Shown in pieces: positions 48,565-60,200 of a stretch of 64,000 nt of DNA; the stretch's first letter is position 1, and every line of letters starts with the position of its first letter. A program made the translations under genes and the position numbers. This DNA is from Humulus lupulus. Its lineage: Eukaryota; Streptophyta; Magnoliopsida; Rosales; Cannabaceae. Under the pieces are notes generated by a model that saw only the letters and a list, made by a program, of their open reading frames with translations, did no database searches and was not told where the DNA came from. The stretch spans positions 196,907,481 through 196,971,480 of the forward strand of contig NC_084798.1 in NCBI RefSeq assembly GCF_963169125.1, written 5' to 3'.

Positions 48565-48584
48565 TAGGACGCTCTGATACCAAG
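48565..48584 (-). other. Primer-binding site of Tekay element (initiator-Met tRNA)
   Basis: Minus strand TTGGTATCAGAGCG right after the LTR, matching the canonical TGGTATCAGAGC. Confidence 0.88.
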
Positions 48585-48585
48585 T

Positions 48586-50768
48586 TGTAACGCCCTGGAT
48601 AGCCAAGACCGCTACACTGTGTACTTATAAAGGTGCAAGACTTGCTACTCAAGTCATTAATTTAAAAACGTGTCACTAAACATGTACGAGCTAGGGTTAA
48701 AAAGGTTTTGGTCTCAAAAGTTTCATTTTATATAAATAAGCAGTTATATACACGGAATCCCAAAAGAAACAGAGTTTAAAAGTTGGATTACAGACTCTCA
48801 AAAATAATACAAACAATTGTCAGCCATACTAAGGCAAAATGGACAATTTCTAGGTCTCGCGTCCATGCCTAAACCTCAACCGTGGCAGCTGAGCAACTGG
48901 CCATGTACATTCCCCTCGTCGAGCTCTCCAAATCAAGGCTGGTCAAGCTTGCCCTTGCCTTTACCTGCACCACGTAGCACCCGTGAGCCAAGGCCCAGCA
49001 AGAAAATAGGATATGTAACACAAACAATAATAACAGATAGTAAATTCACTAAGCATGAACTTTCACCAAGTAATCCACACTAACCATTCAGCATATATTC
49101 AGAATCATGGATGCAATCAATCACTTATAACATTCATATCACATAATAATCAGGGCCGACAACTTAGGCCGCACCCTCTGTTTATCCCACTGACTCCGGC
49201 CCGCTTAAACCGATCTCAGTGCATATTAAGCTGTCCTCGGCTACCAGTGGCCAAGCCGCGCCCTGTGCGCTAATGTAACCCTTGGCACCCTTAGGCTGTT
49301 GGTTCACTAATTAGCTTGCATGGCATAATACCATCTTTTCAAGCATACACAATAGGGAACCCTTAGTCCCGCTACAGATATTCAACCAGGTGCAGTTTTC
49401 TTACCTTTGGCTTCCAAGTGAACCAGTTACGAGCGATGCTCCTTGAGCGCGATCCAATCCCCGAGCCCTAGCTTAGCACCTAGTCACAACCAAGATAAAG
49501 TTCTAGTCAAAGTTCTAGTCTCCGGAACATTGAACTTCACCAACCATGGTAAAAGATTCAATCCCGGGCACCCTAGGTTAAATTCCCAAGCCTAGAATCT
49601 CCAAATCCCAAAATCCCTTAAGGGTCGCGGCATTAGCCATCCATGCCACTGCATGGCCCCAACCAGAGGCCTCCCAAGGCACAAAAACAGGTAAGGGATG
49701 CGGCCCTACTTAGACCATGTCGCGGCCCGCCCTCCTTCCTCAGCACCCATCAGCTTCGAAGGGTCGCGGCTCACCAAGAACTATGTCGCGGCCCGACCCC
49801 TTCGAGCCCAGAAAAACCTCCATTTTTTACACCCAAACCTCATGTAAACTCTCCCAAAACAACCCCAATTCCACAACTCAATTATCCAAAAACTTCCCAC
49901 AAGATTCCAGCAACACAACCCAGTTGAAAACTAAACTAGAAACCCATCAAAAACCCACTTCAATCACTGAAACTTTCTAACTCAAGACTCAAAACCCAGC
50001 CATGCAAAACTCGAATTTAAGCCTCTAAATCATACATTATAACTTACCTCTTCAGCTGAACTCCTTTTCTAAGCAAAATCCCTATTAATTCCCAAGTTTC
50101 CCAACTCCAATTCAACCTTAACATCAATATCACAATCATCTCATTACTCAATCAAAAACTCAAAGTTTCTAACTTCAAAACACAGTTTACTTCTTACCTT
50201 AGCCTTGATTAAATGTTCCTTGGATTCCTCCTTGTGTTTTTCCTTGAAAGAGAGAGAGAGAGAAGAGCTGAGAAAGATAAGTTGGTCTAATATTTGTTCT
50301 ACTGTTTTCCTTTAATTTTAACCTATCCTTATCCCATTAAGTCAATCCCGAGGCTCGGGGTGCCGGAAACGTCACCGAGGGCAAAACGGTAAAATTCCCC
50401 AATATTCCCGCCTAGACTTCCTAACCTCAAATATATCTCCATATATTTATTTTCATAACCCGGTAATCTAAATAACCACCCGATTCCTGAAATACCCCTT
50501 GACTTGTCCAAAGTCAATTGTTAAGCCCTGTTGTGACTTTTCTCGCTATCTAGCTCCCTAGGATCGCCTCAGGTCGCACGATGCAGATTTACCCGCATAA
50601 TAATGTGGTTCTCACATTTATAACATTTAATCATAATTCAACATTCATATAGTCTCACAGGAATTCTTAACATATAATCATGTATTAAATCAATAAATTC
50701 ACACATAAACCAATTATGCCCTCCCGGCACACTAATCAAGGCCCTTAAGTCATATTGGTGATTTTGGG
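48586..50768 (-). repeat. 5' LTR of Tekay element (last 8 bp missing)
   Basis: Starts TGTAACGCCCTGG, stops at GGTGATTTTGGG where the other LTR continues TCGTTACA; Copia LTR sequence follows at 50769. Confidence 0.9.
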
Positions 50769-51276
50769 ACACAAATAATACAATCAGTTAGAATGCTAAC
50801 CACTCATAATTGAGATTGAATTGACCTATGGTCAACTATATGATATGACTAGAATAGATCATAACGGTATGTTTACTTATCTTATCAACTATCAATATCA
50901 GTCTAGTCCGATGTAACAAATACATCCGATCTTATCTACTTTGCTAATGTTCTGGAAAGAACATAACACTGTAATGTGTAAGTAGATCATATCGTAGATT
51001 GGCAAGTCAGTGTAAATCATGTGCACTGACTAATCTTAGGACTAACTTATTTTGAACATATAATCATATTTATATTCCACTGTGATTACATCACTATAAA
51101 TAAGATTAGCTATATGCTCAGGATTTAATAGAATTTTATATTAAACAAATAATCATGAAAATAAAACATGTGAGCAAAGTGATTAACCAAGTCAAAAAAT
51201 GATTTCTATTCTTTTATTGATAATAAAATGAGATTACAAAGAATTTGGGTTTTAATTAGGGCATAAAACTCCAACA
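50769..51276 (-). repeat. Copia 5' LTR, second surviving piece
   Basis: ACACAAATAATACAATCAG onward matches 31860-32367 of the other LTR to the end (ACTCCAACA). TSD GTAAT follows. Confidence 0.9.
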
Positions 51277-51281
51277 GTAAT

Positions 51282-53151
51282 TGGAAACCACCAAGATAAA
51301 AACCAATGTTGAAATTGGTAGTCGAGCAATTCATCATTGTTTGAAACGATTCTATAGTGGGAATGATCGAAGGCTACACAAGCGGTGGAAGGCTTTGACG
51401 ATTAGCAACATCAAAAGACGAGTTTTTGCTTATGACACTATGGCTTTAAAGGATGAGCGGGGTGAACTTGACCCGAGTTGAAGTTTAATGAAGAAAGTGA
51501 GTGTCCAGCTGGAGACGTTTGATAAAGCGCTATTGGGAGGCAACCCAATGTTATTTTTAATTCGAGTTTTTATGTGTTTGTAACTCTTATTTTCTATTAA
51601 ACTCTTTTTAATTTTTTTTCTTAGGTTTACATTTTATTTTAGTAATTTTTAGTTTAGTTTGTAATTTTTGAATCGTGAAATACATGAGAAAACAAATAAA
51701 ACGATTATTTTGAGCTGTAGCACCTGGGACAAACTGAACTTTCCAAGCACCATCTCCGCCACCTCCATTTTGATGATGTTTAGCTGGACCGTTGGTAAGT
51801 TTTCTTTCCTTTTCTTTTTATGTCACATTGGGGACAATGTGTCAATCAAGTTTGGGGGAGGAGTCTTACTATTTTGTGTGTTTGTGTCGTGTTGTTAGTT
51901 TGTATTTGTTGTTGTTTGAGTTTTATCGTAGTAGTTAAATGTTGTGTTGTGTTTGTGTAAATCAAGTTGTCAATGCTAGCCTATGATATGTAAGAAAATG
52001 TTGTGCATATTTTTTTAAATTTCTGATCGATTGAATCTGTGTGCTTGGTTAGACTTCATTGGTAGCTTATTTCGATCCATGAAAAAAAAATAAGAATGTT
52101 TAGCCATGATTGGAAAATTCTTTGCAATTTGAATTTGAATGTATGCATTGTTAAAAATTTGCTTGGGGTTTGATGAATGAATGAATCTAGAAATTGCTTG
52201 TTTATCATTTGAGACGAAATCCTAGATGAGATGTGCTTAGGAAAGTGATTTAGGCAATTTCTTGGAACGTTTGAGCCTTTCAAGCCAACCCAAGAGTAAT
52301 TTCCCATTGTTACCCTTGTTGAGCTTAAAATTATCCTCTTTTTTGTTTGACATCAATTGAGCCAAATAGACATTTTGTTAGTTTTCATTCATTTACCAAA
52401 TTACTATGAGCATATGGATAATTATTGGGGAATGAATTGCAATGGGATGTGATTAGTTTTGTAATTTGGTGTATTGTAATAAAGAGTAAAAAGGTTGAGA
52501 ATTGAAAAAAACAAAATACAAAATCAAAAACAAAATAAAAGAAATTTGAAAATCCAAGAAACACTCTTGTTATGCTTTTACAAAAACAAGTTTGGGGGAG
52601 TTGAGTTTGAATAAAAAAAATGATCAAGTGAAATAAGTGTTTCTCAACCTTTACTTGGGTTCATATGGGATTTTCTTTGAGTGAATTGTTGGTTTGTAAG
52701 TTCATATGCTTATGGTAATTTGGAGCTAAATGAAATATATCTACCCATTGCCTAAGCCTTTTGTTATGAGCCTAAAGTCCTAATGATTCTTGGGCATATT
52801 TTGTCTACATTAGTGGAGGGTGGTGAACAACGCAAGTATATGGATTATTGGTTTGATGAAGAGTTTTGGCATGCATACATAGATTAAATTGTTGAGTAAT
52901 TTTTGTGATTATGGTTGAATAGGAATCCTTAGGATCGAAACAGATTGTTGATGTGGTTTAACTGAAATTCTGGATCGTTTAAGAAATTGGAATTTTGGAC
53001 TTTTGTGTGAGATTTTCTGAAATTGAGGCTAATTCAGTGTTGTTGATTTGATTCATAAGTTTGTGTAGTTTGTGTTTTTGAGTTATCTATGTGTGGGTGT
53101 TTAGTTTGAATCTTTACTCGAGGGCGGGTAAAGGTTAAGTTTGGGGGAGTT
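51282..53151 (+). other. 3' untranslated region of Athila-like element, with PPT
   Basis: Contains the sequence seen at the end of pol in many Athila elements (AAAGCGCTATTGGGAGGCAA, about 51523-51542), then T-rich noncoding DNA with several AAGTTTGGGGGAG words (about 51849, 52589 and 53136). The last (53136-53151) is the polypurine tract before the LTR. No env-like frame was recognised; ORFs here are short and unsupported. Confidence 0.6.
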
Positions 53152-54464
53152 TGTTGAGTCTAGTTTTATGTTTTGTTTAGGTTGTGTTTTAGGTAGTTTT
53201 TATTAATCTTTTTAATTGTTTAGTGCAGTATTATGCTTTGATTTTGCTTGCTTTCAGGTTTTAGCTAACAAATAAAGGAAAGAACAATTGGAGCAAATTG
53301 GCAGAAAAATGATGAAAATTTGGCATTTTGGTGTTGATTCCGTGAAAAGATGAATCCTTAAGCAATATTAGGGCTTCGGTGAATTTTTGGGACCAAAAGC
53401 GCAAAAATTGAAGAAATTGTTAAGGGCTGCAGCGCTATGATGCTGAGTCGCGGCCCGGTCCAAGGCAAAAAGCCAGTTTTTCAGAAAATTGACACGGGTC
53501 GCGGCGTTGAAGAGGTTGGGTCGCAGCGCACCTAACATCCACGAGAAGCCAAAATTGACATGGTCCGCGGCGCTTGAAATGTTGAGTTGCGGCCCACATT
53601 GCTTCTAAAGAAAAAAAAATTGTTTTAAACCTAATTTCGAGAGGAGACGGAAGGAGGACGATTTTGGGGAGCAAGGAATACATCGTAGAGCATCTCCATT
53701 CACTCTCTAGAGTTCTTTTTCTTTTACCTTAGAATTCTATGTTATTTTTCATTGTTGTTTAAGTTTAGAATGATGATTATGAACTAATTTTATTTTCTAG
53801 AATTTTTAATGTAATCAGTTGGATCTTTGTTATTTTCTATGAGGATTTCATGATTCTTTCTTCACTTCTATTCTAAATTATTTGATATGTTCTTAATGCT
53901 TGTGAATGTTTGATCACCATTTGCATGATTTATGATTTTGATTCGAAATCTGAAAAGTGAGAATTGATTATGCTATGATTGAATAATCACAATTTTCATA
54001 TTGGATGAAAATACCTATATGAATTGTGTAGTTTTAGGATTATTATGTTCAATGTCTTTTATATGTTGGAATTTATCACAGGAATGTAGAAAATTCACAT
54101 GTAAATTGAGTTCTTTGTTTCTTGAAAAATAGTAAGAATCATTTTTGTTAATCCGCTATTAGTTTAGGAAGAACAATTGTGAAGTCTGATTAGCAAAATA
54201 ATAAAGTGAATAGTTGATGAAATTACAATCCCTAGTTCTTTATTTTTGAAGTTTTTACAATTATTTTCTTTCTTTCATAGTGTTATTTTATGTTTATTGC
54301 TTTTTTCATTTTAATTTTTTTTAAACCAATTTATTGTTGACCAAATAAAAATAGGAAATTAATTTGTTGGTAATTAGTAAATCAATCTCCGTGGGAACGA
54401 ACTTTATTTATCATTTTATTACTTGTGTCGATTACATATACTTGTGTATCAATTTTAACGAAAA
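53152..54464 (+). repeat. 3' LTR of Athila-like element
   Basis: Partner of 24343-25643 over its full length; the terminal bases are ACGAAAA where the left LTR has GTGAACA. TSD ATATT follows. Confidence 0.9.
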
Positions 54465-54469
54465 ATATT

Positions 54470-54651
54470 CTGGATCCATGTGTTCTAAGTCGTGGTTCAT
54501 GATTTTGTTTGTGGGTTCAATGAGATTTTGTGATTTTTTTTTTATTTTGTTGTAATCTTTTTTTTATTGATGTTATGCATGAACATGCATGAACCTAGCA
54601 CAGCAAAAAAGACAACTCTTAATGGATCCTATGTTTTGTTGGGGGTAAGTG
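54470..54651. other. Short unassigned spacer between Athila and Copia
   Basis: Host-side or older repeat sequence, T-rich, with a palindromic GCATGAACATGCATG stretch near 54576-54590. No gene. Confidence 0.3.
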
Positions 54652-54656
54652 GTTAT

Positions 54657-55190
54657 TGTTAGAATTTTATATGGACTAATATAATTACAAACATAATTTC
54701 ATTATCACAATCATTTTCTAGAGTGCCTACGAATAGTTAAAGACCATAATGGGATGGTTAATATTAATCTAATTGCAATTGAGGCACATGGTAGCACCCT
54801 AAAGACTATAGGTTGGCCCATTAAACCATAGTCCACCATATCTAATAATATAAGCCCAATAGGCCCAATATACCCCTTAGGGTAAGAAGGCATACAAGAC
54901 ATATATATAGAACATATGTGTTGTTGGGTAAAGTAAGATGTATGTGGTTTTGGTAAGGGTTATTTTCCATAAGTTCTCTCTTGCATTGTTTTTCTAATAT
55001 TGTTTTGTGTAGATCGTGAGATATTTCAAGGATGAACATTGGAGACTCAATGTCAGGTATGTTTCATCTCTATATATTCAATTCAATGCTCTAAATAAAA
55101 TGTGTTCCTGGATTGTTGTATGAGCGTGTAATGTTGATTTGAATCTGATTTATGGATTTAATGCTCATAATATTGTTTCATAATTTATCA
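54657..55190 (+). repeat. 5' LTR of Copia element
   Basis: TGTTAGAATTTTATATGG to CATAATTTATCA. A TATA run (ACATATATATAGAACA, near 54899) is a candidate promoter. Confidence 0.93.
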
Positions 55191-55192
55191 AT

Positions 55193-55208
55193 TGGTATCA
55201 GAGCCAGG
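55193..55208 (+). other. Primer-binding site (initiator-Met tRNA)
   Basis: TGGTATCAGAGCCAGG, the full plant initiator tRNA-Met complement, two bases after the LTR. Confidence 0.93.
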
Positions 55209-55613
55209 TCTTTTGATTTTAGAACTTATTGTCATATACCTCATTTTTTTGTCAAAATTTTTTTACAATGAAATTTCGAATTGGGCTATGAAGAAAATTA
55301 GTATATTAATCATCAATGGGTTCAGACCATTTTTTTGACAAAATTTTGGGGAATTTCTTGAGTGTTTTCGGCCATGTATACCCATTTTTTTCAAAAAAAA
55401 TTCATAGAAAAATGTATATATGATTGTTGGTTTTGAGAGTTTTTTAACCCAAATGGAGGCCGGAAAGTGATAGAGGATGAGATGTGGAGCAAAACCCCTC
55501 AAATGGAGTCAGATTTGGTGGCCGGAGATAGCCTATCCGACCGGGTCACGAACCGGGTAGCGTAGACCCGAGAAGTAGACCCACAGGTCAATTTTGGGTG
55601 ACAGGGACAATAA

Positions 55614-55772
55614 AAACGACATGTCGTTTTGCCTCTGTCAGGCAAAAAACGACATGTCATTCGTACGGACATTAGCCTCCCTTCAGCGAAAAACGACACG
55701 TCGTTTGACGTGTGAAGGTCGATTTTTATAGTGACAAATGATAAGTCGTTTTTGGTAAACTACATGTCGTTT
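55614..55772 (+). repeat. Cluster of five 16-bp palindromes in Copia leader
   Basis: AAACGACATGTCGTTT (perfect palindrome) at 55614-55629, with variants at 55647-55662, 55691-55706 (AAACGACACGTCGTTT), 55736-55751 and 55757-55772. Starts are spaced 33, 44, 45 and 21 bp. They lie between the PBS and gag. Function not known. Confidence 0.85.
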
Positions 55773-56366
55773 TCTAAAACGTTTTTTTTTTTTAAAACCT
55801 TTTTTTTTTGGGCGCGTGGGGGCGCGTGAGGGGTCTTTTTTGGCCAAATTTTTACCATTTCACTCCTATTCTCATATCCTACTATTTGTATATGTTTATG
55901 CACAAGATTAATCCATGAATTGTATTCATAATTGTATTTGTATTTAATCTTTTGTGGCATGAATCTTATTATATATTGTCAACAATTATTGTTTATTTTC
56001 TTGCCTGTCGTAAGAATAAGCATGTGAATTGTTTAGTAAAGAGGAACATTTAAATAATTATTTATTTAAATTTTGTGTTTTTTCCTCCAAAATTACATTA
56101 AGATCTATATAAGTAATTAATTATCCTATCGATAATAATTGCTTGGTAAGGATGCTTAATATGGTGAAGAAAATTTATTAAACATTATGAATCACAATTT
56201 ATCTATCCTTTCGATAGTAAATTAATATATTTGATTATAATGTTTAATAGATTGTTCTTACATGTGTATGAGTTCTATTTTGTATGTTTGTCTAAGAACT
56301 CTAGCATACATAATGATCATTTGTTATTTTGCGATCATATATTGATGAGAAAAGAGCACAAATGGC
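55773..56366 (+). other. Remaining leader of Copia element
   Basis: T-rich noncoding sequence up to gag, with an imperfectly repeated CCTATCGATA(A) / CCTTTCGATA block near 56127 and 56199. No gene. Confidence 0.4.
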
Positions 56367-57247
56367 ATGGTTTATCATAACATGTATTTAATAGTTATTG
56401 CTCTTGTTTCTCATTCAGCTATAAGCATTCCTAGATCTCCTGCCGTCTTGACGCTGAATGCAACCAACCACAAGCAGTGGATTGAAAATATTACGATGAA
56501 CTTAACCTTCATGAAAATGGACTTGGCCTTGAGAATTGATGAACCATCTAAGTCTGCTGATGATGCTACTGAGAAGGTTAAGAAATCTTACGAGGACTGG
56601 GAACACTCCAATCGTTGTTGCTTGATGCTTATGAGATATCACATGGACAAATCCATTCGTGATAGTATTCCCAAGTCTGAAAATGCAAAGGATTTTCTTA
56701 CTACCATTAAGGAAAAGTATAAGAAATTCTCAAAGAATGAGAAGAATGAACACTTGAACATGCTGCATCACACTGTTTACGATGGTTCAGGTGACATTAG
56801 GGCCCACATTGACAAGCTCATGGGCCACTATCATAAACTAAGGCCATGGATATGGACCTTGGTGAGGATTACATGGTGTGGTTGGTGATGGAGAACATTC
56901 CATCTCAGTTTGATTCAATCAGATCAAGCTACAATGCTCAGAAGGAGCAATGGACTGTTGGGGAGATGTCTGCTATTCTTGCCAAGGAAGAGGAGGACAT
57001 GAGAAAAGGTAGGGCAAGAAGTATCTCCATGGTGACGAACCCAAACAATCCTCACAAGAGAAAGTTTACTTCCAATAACTCTGATAACCAAAGACCTCCC
57101 AAGAAAAAGGCACTTAGTCCTAAAGGGAATGGACAGTCCAGCTCATCCTCTAATGGTCATAAGAATGAGTTTTTCAAAGGGAAGTGCAACTTTTGTCAGA
57201 ATTTTGGGCACAAGAAAGCTCAAAGCTCACCTAGAGAAGAAAGGTAA
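56367..57247 (+). pseudogene. gag: Copia gag (two frameshifts)
   Basis: The ATG at 56367 is the first in the frame, though the recognisable protein begins near 56420 (LTLNATNHKQWIENITMNL). The capsid part continues to HYHKLR, where a frameshift near 56843 switches to MDMDLGEDYMVWLVMENIPS and EQWTVGEMSAILAKEEEDMR. The nucleocapsid has a basic region and the start of a zinc knuckle KCNFCQNFGHKKA; a second frameshift falls within the knuckle, so its last cysteine is missing. The frame then overlaps into pol. Length is close to that of a normal Copia gag. Confidence 0.88.
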
Positions 57248-60200
57248 TTGTCTTGTGATGGTTTCTTTAGAATCCAATATTATTGATGTGCCCTCAAATT
57301 ATTGGTGGTTAGATACTGGAGCCACAATTCATGTTACGAATTCCTTGCAGGCAGTGACAAGTCGAAGAAGACCGAGTAGTCTGGAGCAGAATGTGTACAT
57401 GGGAGAAAATACAAAAGTCCAAATCAAATTTTTGGGGACAGTTAGATTGCAGTTGAATACAGGACATTTTTTGGAGTTACAGGATGTTGCTTACATACCC
57501 TCTTTTAGGAGGAATTTGATTTCTGTATCTATTTTGAATAAGCTTGGATATAGTTTTCTTTTTGGAACTGGAAAACTCACTTTGTATCGTGACTCTCTTT
57601 TGGTTGGAAATGGAACTTTATGTGGAAATTTATATAAACTTGATTTGCATGATGTTACTTCTATGGTTTATACTTCTCTTAATATTGTTGTTGGTTCTAA
57701 GCCTGCAAGGTTAGATTTAAAATCTTCTATGTTGTGGCACAAACGTTTAGGCCATATCTTTAAAGATAGAATGCAAAGGTTGGTGAAAGATGGGGTTCTA
57801 CAAGGTCTAGATTTTTCAGATTTTACTGCCTGTGTTGATTGTATTAAAGGAAAGTTAACAGCCAAGGTTAGAAAAGGTAAAACAGATAGGTGCACACGAT
57901 TGTTGGAGTTGATCCATACTGATATTTGTGGGCCTTTTGTTCCGCCTGCTATGGGTGGTTATAAATACTTTATCACCTTCATTGATGACTTTTCCCGGTA
58001 TGGCCATGTTGAGCTCATTCGTGAAAAATCTGAATCTTTAGATGCGTTTAAGATTTTCAAGACGAAAGTTGAGCTTCAAAAGGGGAAGAAGATCAAGGCA
58101 GTTAATTCTGATAGAGGTGGAGAGTATTATGGACGTTATGATGAAAGTGGAAGGAACCCCGGGCCTTTCGCTAGGTACTTATAGGAATGTGGCATTGATG
58201 CAAGATATACAATGCCAGGAACACCCCAACAGAATGGAATTGCTGAAAGGAGAAATCGCACTCTTCTTGACATGGTGCAATGTATGTTGATTCATTCTAG
58301 TTTGCCAGAGTTTTTATGGGGTGAGGCATTAAAGACTGCAGCTTATATCTTGAATCAAGTGCCCAGCAAGTCTGTCCCAAAGACGCCTTATGAGCTATGG
58401 TCAAGTAAGAAACCAAGCTTGCATCATTTTCATGTTTGGGGTTGCAAAGCAGAAGTGAGGCCCTATAATCCACAGTCTAAGAAACTTGATCCGAAGACCA
58501 TTAGTGGCTATTTTGTGGGCTACACCATTGGATCAAGGGGTTCTAGATTTTATTGCCCATCTCACACCACCAGGGTTATAGAATCAGATAGGGCTGTCTA
58601 TTTTGAGGATGAATTTGATTCAAGTCAAGGGTCAAGAGAAATTGTTTTCAGGGAAGAACGCATTTTTGTCCCTGTACCTGTCGCTTCCGCTCCTATTGAT
58701 GACCCTGTGATTGAACAGATTCCGGTAGAAACTCATGATGAACCTCAAAATCAAGAACAAGGTGAAAATCTTGATATTGGGGATGATGAAGCTATGGTGA
58801 GAAGATCACAGAGAACCCGCAGGTCTGCTATTCCTAATGACTACCTTGTCTATTTACAGGAACATGAGTTTGATGTGGGAGACACTTTTGAGCCAGTTAC
58901 CTATCAAGAAGCTATGAATAGTCCTCAATCTGTGTTGTGGATGGATGCAATGAAAGATGAGTTGAATTCTATGTCACAAAATGAAGTTTGGGAGTTGGTT
59001 GAATTACCCAAAGGTTGCAGACCCATTGGATGCAAATGGGTGTATAAGATCAAACGTGACTCGAATGGGAAAGTGGAAAGGTATAAGGCTAGGCTTGTGG
59101 CTAAAGGCTATAGCCAGAGAGAAGGTATTGATTTCAAAGAAACCTTTTCACCTGTTTCCACCAAAGATTCGTTGCGAATCATTATGGCTATAGTTGCTCA
59201 TTTTGATCTAGAACTCAATCAAATGGGTGTGAGGACTGCCTTCTTGAATGGAGATTTATTTAAAGATGTTTACATGACTCAACCTATTGGTTTTGAGAAG
59301 TCTGGCAAAGAACACATGGTTTGCAAGCTCAAAAAGTCTATCTATGGGCTTAAACAAGCATCAAGGCAGTGGTATCTCAAGTTCGATATGACTGTCACTG
59401 CAAATGGCTTCAAGGAGAATGTAGTAGATCAATGTATATACATGAAGGTCAGTGGGAGCAGCTTTATTTTTCTAGTATTGTATGTCGATGACATCCTGGT
59501 TGCATCTAATAATTCTGATCTGTTGTCTGAGACAAAACAACTTTTGTTTAGCCATTTTGATATGAAGGACCTTGGTGAGGCTTCCTATGTGCTTGGGATT
59601 CAGATTCTTCGGGATAGAGCTAATGGTATTCTTCGTTTGTCTCAGAAGACTTACATTGATCGGATCTTGAAAAGATTCAATATGCATGCATGTTCTCCTA
59701 GGAAGGCACCAATAGTGAAGGGTGACAAGTTCTCAAAGGCTCAATGTCCACAAAATGATAAAGAGAGAGATGAAATGAAAGTCGTTCCCTATGCATCACT
59801 GGTTGGTAGCTTGATGTATGCTCAAGTATGCACACGCCCTGATATTGCTTTTGTTGTCGGCGTGTTGGGTAAATACTTGAGTGATCCTGGTCTTAGCCAT
59901 TGGAAAGCGGCTAAGAAAGTCATGAGGTATCTTCAGGGTACAAAGGATCATATGTTGACTTACCGGCGAGCTGACACTCTTGATATAGTTGGGTTCAGTG
60001 ACGCCGATTATGCAGGATGCGTGGATGATAAAAAGTCCACTTCAGGCTACATTTATATGATGGCTGGAGGAGCTGTTTCATGGAAAAGTGTCAAGCAGAC
60101 ACTCACAGCTTCTTCTACGATGGAGGCAGAGTATATGGCGTGTTATGAGGCTACTTGTCAAGCAATATGGCTGCAGAATTTCATTTCAGCATTGATTGAG

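Larger units (their letters stand above)
38989..50768 (-). mobile_element. Tekay/Del-type chromovirus (Ty3/Gypsy), truncated at both ends
   Basis: LTRs 38989-41135 and 48586-50768. The left LTR lacks its first roughly 80-90 bp (TGTAACGCCC...) and the right LTR lacks its last 8 bp (TCGTTACA), so no TSD remains and both junctions with the Copia LTR are deletion scars. PPT at 41137-41152, PBS at 48565-48584. Minus-strand gag, protease, RT, RNase H, integrase and C-terminal chromodomain. A solo LTR (42936-45351) splits RNase H. LTRs are close in sequence apart from indels, so it is younger than its Copia host. Confidence 0.92.
30523..51276 (-). mobile_element. Ty1/Copia element (minus), itself interrupted by a Tekay element
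   Basis: Perfect TSD GTAAT at 30518-30522 and 51277-51281. 3' LTR 30523-32367; PPT; pol 32413 to about 35650; gag to 36460; long leader; PBS; 5' LTR split as 38787-38977 and 50769-51276. In the 5' LTR about 1.15 kb corresponding to 30715-31860 of the other LTR is gone and replaced by the Tekay element. Order gag, protease, integrase, RT, RNase H is that of Copia. The retained LTR parts differ at roughly one in twelve to fifteen positions by eye, so it is old. Confidence 0.92.
24343..54464 (+). mobile_element. Athila-like Ty3/Gypsy element lacking RT-integrase, host of nested insertions
   Basis: LTRs 24343-25643 and 53152-54464, starting TGTTGAGT. TSD ATATT at 24338-24342 and 54465-54469. PBS follows the left LTR and a PPT precedes the right LTR. 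Own sequence is 24343-27204, 29731-30522 and 51282-54464; the rest is a solo LTR and a Copia with further nesting. Gag and protease have the Athila pattern. Bases flanking the Copia insertion show that protease already ran directly into 3' noncoding DNA, so RT, RNase H and integrase had been lost before the Copia arrived. Confidence 0.9.

Noticed and set aside
51282..53151. Possible env-like gene in the Athila 3' region
   Set aside because: Some Athila elements carry one, but here only short frames without signal peptide or membrane pattern were seen.
55193..55208. tRNA-like sequence
   Set aside because: It is only the primer-binding site complementary to the 3' end of initiator tRNA-Met; no cloverleaf is present.
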